From: JAANXG01 sp049583715
GTDB taxonomy: Bacteria; Pseudomonadota; Gammaproteobacteria; Arenicellales; JAANXG01
Reading direction: 5' to 3'
Length of the DNA: 5,697 nt
Assembly: GCA_049583715.1 (NCBI GenBank)
Contig: JBAUWJ010000058.1
Coordinates: forward strand, 1 to 5,697
This document shows positions 1-4,444 of this stretch, piece by piece. The position numbers were made by a program, and so were the translations under genes. A model generated the notes under the pieces. It had not been told where the DNA came from and made no database searches. It worked only from the letters and a program-made list of their open reading frames with translations. The first letter of the stretch is position 1; each line of letters starts with the position of its first letter.

Positions 1-2
1 GG

Positions 3-332
3 ATTGCGCAGCTCAGGGACGACCTGCTGGGCGGCGGCGACCGCGACGAGGTCAAGGCGCGCATTACCCGCATCGGCCTGGAGCACCAGCTCGTGACGCC
101 CTACACCAGCCTGGTGGCCGTCGAGCATCGGGTCAGCCGGACGCCCTCGGCGCCGCTCGTGCACACCGACGCGCCGACGAACCTGCCGGCCGGGTGGAGC
201 TACAGCCACGTGTTCGGCACCTTGCCCCAGACCGGTCTCGGATGGCGTGGTGAGGTGCTCGAGGGGCTGGCACTGGCCCTTCTCGGCCTGTTGCTGCTGT
301 GCTGGGTGCGAAACAGGCAATTCTCGCGATAG
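3..332 (+). CDS. LPQTG sortase target protein, VIT/VWA type (C-terminal fragment)
   Basis: The frame is open from the left edge, so the start and the expected N-terminal VIT and von Willebrand A domains lie outside; 109 residues are visible. Residues 74-78 (nt 222-236) read LPQTG, followed by a hydrophobic stretch at about 87-102 and a basic end (RNRQFSR): the three-part cell-wall-sorting signal of sortase substrates. The segment before it, with the run LVTPYTSLVAVEH, is typical of the family called marine proteobacterial sortase target protein, where it follows the VWA domain. The protein is probably exported, processed by the sortase encoded immediately downstream and displayed at the inner membrane or periplasm. 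Its stop lies 34 nt inside the sortase gene, so the two are surely co-expressed. Family assignment is from memory of the conserved C-terminal block; the sorting signal is seen directly. Substrate and final location are unknown. Confidence 0.87.
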   Translation: MAQLRDDLLGGGDRDEVKARITRIGLEHQLVTPYTSLVAVEHRVSRTPSAPLVHTDAPTNLPAGWSYSHVFGTLPQTGLGWRGEVLEGLALALLGLLLLCWVRNRQFSR

Positions 333-970
333 CCGTCCTTACCCTGGGGCTCGGGACGGCCCTCGCCGGACACGGCGTCTATCTCGCCGCCAAGGCCCGC
401 CTCGCCCAGGCTCTGTTATCCCACGCCTGGGAGCAGACACGGCGAACCGGGACGCCGCATCGACCCTGGCCCTGGGCGGATACCCGGCCCGTCGCCCGAC
501 TGCGGGTGCCGCGCTACGGTATCGATGAGATCGTGCTCGCGGGAAGCAGTGGCCGGACACTCGCCTTCGGCCCGGGCCTGGTGCCGGGCACATCTTTGCC
601 GGGCGGGAGCGGTCTGAGCATGATCAGCGGCCACCGCGATACGCATTTCCAGTTCCTGGAGGATCTCCGGGTCGGGGACGTTCTGTATATTCAGCGTGCC
701 GGCCAGCGGACCGAGGCGGCCTATCGCTACGTCGTCACACGCTTCATGACCATCGACCTGCGCAAGTCCGTCCCGGCCCTGGACCCCACGGCGGACCAGC
801 TCGTCCTCGTCACCTGCTATCCCTTCCACCAGTGGACGGCGGGGGGACCGGGGCGCTATCTTGTGATCGCCCGTCCCGATCCGCAGCGGCACCGCCGATA
901 TCGAAGCCGGGATATCGTCCATGCGGGGCCGGCGCACCCGGACCGCGCTTCCAACAGCCCCGGCACTTGA
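299..970 (+). CDS. Class GN sortase (marine proteobacterial type)
   Basis: A 223-residue transpeptidase that should cleave the LPQTG motif of the neighbouring target protein. An N-terminal hydrophobic segment (about residues 7-31) anchors it in the inner membrane, with the catalytic domain facing the periplasm. The beta-barrel domain spans about 65-192. The expected triad is visible: His112 in SGHRDTHF, Cys173 in LVTCYPF and Arg186 in GPGRYLV. These motifs match the GN (Gram-negative) sortase family. The start is GTG at 299; an in-frame stop at 251-253 leaves no better upstream start and no clear Shine-Dalgarno is present, so initiation probably depends on translation of the target gene, which it overlaps by 34 nt. 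After the usual end of the domain there is an Arg/Pro-rich tail of about 30 residues (193-223), which I do not recognise as part of the family. Confidence 0.93.
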   Translation: MLGAKQAILAIAVLTLGLGTALAGHGVYLAAKARLAQALLSHAWEQTRRTGTPHRPWPWADTRPVARLRVPRYGIDEIVLAGSSGRTLAFGPGLVPGTSLPGGSGLSMISGHRDTHFQFLEDLRVGDVLYIQRAGQRTEAAYRYVVTRFMTIDLRKSVPALDPTADQLVLVTCYPFHQWTAGGPGRYLVIARPDPQRHRRYRSRDIVHAGPAHPDRASNSPGT

Positions 971-984
971 AGCAGCCGTTTTTC

Positions 985-1584
985 ATGACACTCACGACCG
1001 ACAACACACACGAGTTCTGGCAGGAGCGCTACGTCAACCGCAATACGCCCTGGGACCGGGGCGGGACCAGCCCCGCCTTGAGCGACTGGCTCGGCTCCGG
1101 GGAGTTCTCGCCGCCCGCGAAGGTACTGGTCCCGGGATGCGGCCGAGGACACGAGGTGCTGGAGCTGGCGCGGCGGGGCTTCGAGGTCACGGGCGTGGAC
1201 CTGTCGGAAGCAGCGCTGACAGAGGTTCAGTCCGCATTGGACCGCGAGTCGCTGAGCGCCCGCCTCGTGGTCGCCGATCTGCTGAACTGGGAGCCGGGTG
1301 CGACCTTCGACGCCGTCTACGAGCAAACCTGCCTGTGCGCGCTTCTCCCCGACTACTGGCCTGATTACGAATCTCGCCTGTATCACTGGCTGAAACCGGG
1401 CGGCACCCTGGCGGCGCTGTTCATGCAAACGGGCAGGAGCGGCGGTCCCCCCTTTCACTGCTCGTTGGAGGACATGCGGCGCCTGTTCTCCTCCGCTCGC
1501 TGGCGATGGCAGGCCGGCGATCCGGCCCGTGTTGCGCATCCTCGCGATGTTTTCGAATATGCGGTGATCATGCGCCGCGTGTAG
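985..1584 (+). CDS. SAM-dependent methyltransferase, TPMT-like family
   Basis: The 199-residue product is a small cytoplasmic class I methyltransferase. The N-terminal block FWQERY...TPWDRGG (residues 11-27) is characteristic of the thiopurine S-methyltransferase superfamily, which includes plant thiol/halide methyltransferases and bacterial enzymes acting on thiols, selenium or tellurium compounds. Motif I, VLVPGCGRG (47-55), binds SAM; Asp72 in GVDLS should contact the ribose and Asp98 in VVADLL the adenine side. The C-terminal half has the usual LKPGG turn (136-140) and ends in EYAVIMRRV. ATG 985 was chosen because it gives a normal N-terminus just before the FW block. A TTG at 967, overlapping the sortase stop, is in frame and would add six residues. 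The ribosome-binding site is weak (GAAG at 969-972). It starts 14 nt after the sortase and is probably in the same operon. The exact substrate cannot be told from sequence. Confidence 0.9.
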   Translation: MTLTTDNTHEFWQERYVNRNTPWDRGGTSPALSDWLGSGEFSPPAKVLVPGCGRGHEVLELARRGFEVTGVDLSEAALTEVQSALDRESLSARLVVADLLNWEPGATFDAVYEQTCLCALLPDYWPDYESRLYHWLKPGGTLAALFMQTGRSGGPPFHCSLEDMRRLFSSARWRWQAGDPARVAHPRDVFEYAVIMRRV

Positions 1585-1753
1585 CGCACCACGGCGCAGG
1601 CATGCTCCAAATCGGCTGATTCGGCTTGCGCCTGCGGCCCGAACTCCTTAAAGTGCGCGACTCCGGGGAAGCACCGGGCAGTGTTCTGCCTTGGGCGGGC
1701 AGGGCACGGGAATCGCGCGCCGAAGCGCTCGAAGTTCTCCATTGATTGCTCAT
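1585..1753. other. Intergenic, no gene; weak hairpins
   Basis: This is the first part of the 365-bp gap between the methyltransferase and the cytochrome gene. I see no convincing coding region. Short inverted repeats occur: CGCAGGC (1595-1601) with GCCTGCG (1630-1636), and GGCAG (1677-1681) with CTGCC (1686-1690); the latter can alternatively pair with GGCAG at 1698-1702. None is followed by a T-run, so a rho-independent terminator for the upstream operon is not demonstrated. Confidence 0.5.
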
Positions 1754-1813
1754 TTAAGTGATTGATAAATTTGTGTAAATTACGAATCAACCACTTAACT
1801 GAACGATAAGTGG
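1754..1813. promoter_or_regulatory. AT-rich promoter-like region with repeated TTAAGTG boxes
   Basis: In an otherwise GC-rich window, about 1741-1810 is strongly AT-rich. It carries an imperfect inverted repeat: TTAAGTGATTGAT (1754-1766) faces ATCAACCACTTAA (1786-1798), matching at 12 of 13 positions across a 19-nt spacer. A second overlapping pair is CCACTTA (1791-1797) with TAAGTGG (1807-1813), separated by 9 nt. So the same core occurs three times in alternating orientation, as expected for a regulator's binding sites. The closest -35-like hexamer is TTGATA (1762-1767), but no good -10 partner lies at the right distance, so a sigma-70 promoter is not proven. It most likely drives the cytochrome gene downstream. 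The TTGAT...ATCAA halves are too far apart for an FNR site. Confidence 0.5.
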
Positions 1814-1832
1814 CACCACGTTCCCGTGTTGT

Positions 1833-1859
1833 GTGGAACCCGGGCGACCCGGATTCCGT
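1833..1859 (+). promoter_or_regulatory. Stable hairpin in the presumed 5' leader of the cytochrome gene
   Basis: GGAACCCGGG (1835-1844) pairs with CCCGGATTCC (1848-1857) at 9 of 10 positions around a CGA loop, and two G-T wobbles can extend the base to 1833/1859. It lies about 90 nt before the cytochrome start and after the AT-rich island, so it would sit in the leader of that transcript if transcription starts in the island. A smaller hairpin, CACG (1817-1820) with CGTG (1825-1828), precedes it. No riboswitch family is recognised, and no T-run follows. Confidence 0.4.
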
Positions 1860-1934
1860 CGAACTTCAAGATCCCAAGGAAGCGCCGGCCGGTCCGGGGC
1901 TTACCGAAGTAACAAGCTAAAAACCAACGATCTC

Positions 1935-1942
1935 CAGGAGAC
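1935..1942 (+). promoter_or_regulatory. Shine-Dalgarno site of the cytochrome gene
   Basis: CCAGGAGA contains AGGAG (1936-1940) nine nt before ATG 1950. It is a strong site and fixes the start, ruling out the longer open frame that begins at 1833, whose extra residues would precede an otherwise perfect signal peptide. Confidence 0.8.
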
Positions 1943-1949
1943 CAACTAC

Positions 1950-2555
1950 ATGAGACCGCTTCTCCATGTGCCGGCGGCGGCTGCTTGCCTGTTTCTTTGC
2001 GTAGGCGCTCAGGCGGCCGGCAATGCCGAAAAAGGCGAGCTGCGCGCCCAGACCTGCATGGGTTGCCATGGAGCACCGGGCGAACGCAACGCCTATCCGG
2101 GCTACCGCATACCCAAGCTCGGCGGGCAGCACGATTTCTACATCGTCAACGCTCTCAAGGAGTACAAGGAAAAGAAGCGCTGGCATCCGACGATGCGCGC
2201 CCAGGCAAGCACTCTCACCGAACAGGACAGAGAGAACGTCGCGGCCTACTTCTCTTCCATGGCCAAGCCGGCCTCCAATGACGTGGGCGACAACACGCCC
2301 TTCAAGCAGTGCGCGGCCTGCCACGGTCCGGACGGAAACAGCCCATCCGATCCGGATAAGACCCAGGGCGCGCCCATCCTCGCCGGCCAGTATCCGGATT
2401 ACATCGTTCAGGTCCTCCACGACTACAAGTCGGGCAAGCGCCAGAATCCCATCATGAACGCGATGGCCTCCGGGCTGAACGACGAGCAGATACACACCAT
2501 CGCCGAGTTTCTCTATCGCCAAAAAGGACTGGTTGCTCCGGAGATCGCACACTGA
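1950..2555 (+). CDS. Periplasmic dihaem cytochrome c, c4-like
   Basis: The 201-residue precursor has a signal peptide (residues 1-22, likely cut after AQA), so the mature protein is periplasmic. Two class I cytochrome c domains follow. Each has a haem site: CMGCH (36-40) and CAACH (121-125). The probable distal Met ligands are Met82 in HPTM and Met169 in NPIM. The two halves are clearly a duplication: PKLGGQ...YIVNAL...RWHPTM is mirrored by PILAGQ...YIVQVL...RQNPIM, each ending in a helix with EN/QI..A.(Y/F)(F/L). Length and layout fit cytochrome c4, an electron carrier to terminal oxidases or other reductases. No oxidase or other redox gene is adjacent, so the partner is unknown. It is a single-gene unit with its own ribosome site and upstream regulatory region. 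A related flavocytochrome or sulfur-oxidation subunit is a less likely reading. Confidence 0.93.
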   Translation: MRPLLHVPAAAACLFLCVGAQAAGNAEKGELRAQTCMGCHGAPGERNAYPGYRIPKLGGQHDFYIVNALKEYKEKKRWHPTMRAQASTLTEQDRENVAAYFSSMAKPASNDVGDNTPFKQCAACHGPDGNSPSDPDKTQGAPILAGQYPDYIVQVLHDYKSGKRQNPIMNAMASGLNDEQIHTIAEFLYRQKGLVAPEIAH

Positions 2556-2575
2556 CCTGAGACAGGGCTGCCTCT

Positions 2576-2591
2576 CCCCCGTTCACGGGGG
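2576..2591 (+). terminator. Hairpin after the cytochrome gene, possible terminator
   Basis: CCCCCGT (2576-2582) and ACGGGGG (2585-2591) form a near-perfect G/C stem 21 nt after the cytochrome stop. The position suits transcription termination, but no T-run follows, so it may instead be the start of the repeat element filling this gap, or assist rho-dependent termination. Confidence 0.35.
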
Positions 2592-2629
2592 TTGGGGGAA
2601 CTCGGAGTCATCCTCCCCCGGCCTCCAGA

Positions 2630-2676
2630 CTCGGGCTCCGGGCTTCGCCCTACCTCCTCCACCCCCGGAGTCGTCC
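2630..2676. repeat. Imperfect direct repeat, copy 1
   Basis: This 47-nt block starts with CTCGGGCT and ends with GGAGTCGTCC. It recurs at 2833-2879 in the same orientation with two small indels and a few substitutions. It contains GGGCTTCGCCC, able to fold as a small hairpin. A partial third echo (CTCGGAGTCATCC, 2601-2613) lies just upstream. Confidence 0.7.
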
Positions 2677-2694
2677 CGCCAGCGAGATCGCTCC

Positions 2695-2711
2695 CTCTCC
2701 CGCCGGGAGGG
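2695..2711. repeat. CTCCC/GGGAG hairpin of dispersed-repeat type
   Basis: CTCCC (2697-2701) pairs with GGGAG (2705-2709) around GCC, extendable by a wobble and a C-G pair to 2695/2711. Together with the nearby CCCTCACCCCGACCCC (2812-2827), it resembles the C-rich, G-rich intergenic repeats scattered through many proteobacterial genomes. Copy number elsewhere in this genome cannot be seen here. Confidence 0.45.
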
Positions 2712-2832
2712 CCGGGGGGGAAGGGACCGTGATTTGGCGCCGCGTTTACCCCTTCCCGGTTCCGCGCATGGGTGGGCACCAAATGGGCCGCGCCGAGGCT
2801 GCATTCCATTGCCCTCACCCCGACCCCCTCGG

Positions 2833-2879
2833 CTCGGGCTGCCAGGCTTCGCCCCACTCCTCCGTCCCTGGAGTCGTCC
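2833..2879. repeat. Imperfect direct repeat, copy 2
   Basis: This is the second copy of the block at 2630-2676: the same ends (CTCGGGCT, GGAGTCGTCC) and the same centre (GGCTTCGCCC). It lies only 26 nt beyond the stop of the GTPase gene on the opposite strand. The whole 2556-2905 region holds no convincing gene and separates two convergent transcription units. Confidence 0.7.
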
Positions 2880-2905
2880 AAACAGTGGAAGAGGGAACCC
2901 TGCGC

Positions 2906-4444
2906 TCAGGAACCCGCATTCCTCGCGGCCTCGATGTCGGCGCGTATCGTCTCCAGGGCGCGCAGACGTTCCCGGGACTGCTCGAACACTTCCTCCATCG
3001 CGGCTGCCCATTCGGCGCTCGCCGACGCCTGCAGACGGAAGAGACCGGCCTTCACACGCCTCAGTACGGACCGGCGCACCGACGGGCGGAGCAGGCGCGC
3101 CGCGAGATAGGGCATCAACGCGGCCAGCGCCAGGAGCATGAGGCTGTGAACCAGAAAGTCGACGCCCAGGAAGGGGCCGTCTCCCCCGAGACCCTGGAGG
3201 TAACGGGTCACCACCACGTACGCGATCCCGGCACCGGCGGCCAACGGCAGGGCATACACCAGCTTGCGCATCGCACCTTCGAGAGCCCTTTGGGCCACGT
3301 TGCCGGGACGCGCCGCGCCCCCGGTGAATCCTTCGCGCAGGAGGGCGGCGACCCGCTCGGGCAGCGCCCCGAGCGCTCGCCGGGTCCCTTCCCGAAGCGG
3401 CGCAAAGGGTAGACCGTCCGCCCCCATGACGACGGCGGATTCGAGGTCTGCGAGGTAGTCGCCGAGCAGTGCGGGAGATGAAGGCGGATCCACACGACCA
3501 CCGTCCGCGGACACGCGGTCGGGTATTCGCGCCACAGCCAGGGTTGCCTCGTCCTCCAGATAGCGAGCGAGTCCGCCCAGCCGCTCCGTCACCGCTTGCC
3601 TCCCGCGCCCGATGAACTGCTTCCAACGCTCCGCCGACCCGAGCAGCTCCGAATAGCGCGCGCAGGCCCGCTCGAGATCGAGCAGCCTGGCCCGCTCCCC
3701 CACCCGTTGCAGCCGGGCGAGGCCGTGCTCCGATACCGCCCGGTCGATCGTCTCCACCATCGCGGCAAACCCGTCTCCTTCCGGCGTCCTGCAGCTCGTC
3801 GCCAGTACGAGGGACTCGTCGTAGCCCTCCTCCGCCAGCAGCCGGCGGAAGTCCCGGTACTGCTCCTCCGTGCCGGTGTCCCGCCTGTTCATGACGAACA
3901 GCCAGTGATGACGGTAGCCGCGGCGCGCCAACACCTGCCAGCCGGCGTCATCGCGGTAGCGTTCGGGACTGACGACGTAGATGAGCCAGTCTATGCAGGG
4001 CAGCCATTGGAACACCAGCTCCCGGTTGGCGTGCGCGACACTGTCGATGTCCGGCATGTCGATCCACACGACGTCGCGGTACTCGTCCCGTCGATGCTCG
4101 AGCACCCGAACACGCTCGATCGGACAGAGCTCCTCGAGGCGCCTGGGCGGATACCGCTCGTGCACGTAGAGGGTGACCTCCGTGGACGTCGGGCGCTCGA
4201 GGCCCACGGCCGCGACCGTCTCGCCCACCAACCGGTTCAGCAAGCTGCTCTTGCCGACTCCGGTGCCGCCGAACAGGCCGACCGTGAGCGGTCGTCCGCT
4301 GTCCGGCTCGAACAGGCTGTCGGCCCCCCCGGTCTCGAGGGCCTCCAGGGCGGGGACCTCTTCCTCCGGGATCCAGCCTTCGGCAACGGCCCGGGCGAGC
4401 CACTCGAGCAGCCGGTCACGGTATGCCGCCGCGCTGCCACTCAT
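2906..4444 (-). CDS. Dynamin/YfjP-like membrane GTPase, second gene of a GTPase pair
   Basis: The 512-residue protein has an N-terminal GTPase domain and a helical, membrane-associated C-terminal half. G1 is GGTGVGKSS (59-67), with Lys65 and Ser66 for phosphate and magnesium; G2 is probably a Thr in RPTSTEVT (84-91). G3 is DMPD (129-132), where the usual DxxG glycine is Asp. G4 is NRRD (186-189), with Arg in place of the usual Lys, and G5 is perhaps ATSC (215-218). Two hydrophobic segments (about 395-416 and 427-452) should cross or insert in the inner membrane, followed by a basic stretch and a charged helical tail. This resembles bacterial dynamin-like proteins, but I cannot name the family. 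ATG 4444 overlaps the upstream gene's stop by 4 nt (ATGA) and has GGAAGGG at 4453-4459 as ribosome site, so translation is coupled. Function is unknown; membrane remodelling or GTP-dependent assembly with its partner is inference. Confidence 0.85.
   Translation of the reverse strand: MSGSAAAYRDRLLEWLARAVAEGWIPEEEVPALEALETGGADSLFEPDSGRPLTVGLFGGTGVGKSSLLNRLVGETVAAVGLERPTSTEVTLYVHERYPPRRLEELCPIERVRVLEHRRDEYRDVVWIDMPDIDSVAHANRELVFQWLPCIDWLIYVVSPERYRDDAGWQVLARRGYRHHWLFVMNRRDTGTEEQYRDFRRLLAEEGYDESLVLATSCRTPEGDGFAAMVETIDRAVSEHGLARLQRVGERARLLDLERACARYSELLGSAERWKQFIGRGRQAVTERLGGLARYLEDEATLAVARIPDRVSADGGRVDPPSSPALLGDYLADLESAVVMGADGLPFAPLREGTRRALGALPERVAALLREGFTGGAARPGNVAQRALEGAMRKLVYALPLAAGAGIAYVVVTRYLQGLGGDGPFLGVDFLVHSLMLLALAALMPYLAARLLRPSVRRSVLRRVKAGLFRLQASASAEWAAAMEEVFEQSRERLRALETIRADIEAARNAGS

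Noticed and set aside
832..984. Upstream extension of the methyltransferase frame into the sortase gene
   Set aside because: The extra 51 residues are out of frame with the sortase and low in information, and the family normally begins just before the FW...TPWD block, as ATG 985 does.
1677..1702. Mutually exclusive GGCAG/CTGCC hairpins resembling an attenuator
   Set aside because: Stems are only 5 bp, there is no T-run or leader peptide, and such pairings are expected by chance in GC-rich DNA.
1455..1790. Minus-strand open frame of 111 codons across the end of the methyltransferase gene and the following gap
   Set aside because: It would start at TTG, overlaps 130 nt of a well-supported gene, is rich in Arg/Ala/Cys without any recognisable domain, and its start lies inside the inverted repeats.
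1762..1790. FNR/CRP-type site from TTGAT and ATCAA
   Set aside because: The halves are 19 nt apart rather than the 4 nt an FNR site needs, so they are better read as part of the longer inverted repeat.
2583..3626. Minus-strand open frame of 347 codons overlapping the GTPase C-terminal half and the repeats
   Set aside because: Its translation is Arg/Gly/Pro-rich low complexity; the overlapping frame carries the membrane segments of a coherent GTPase.
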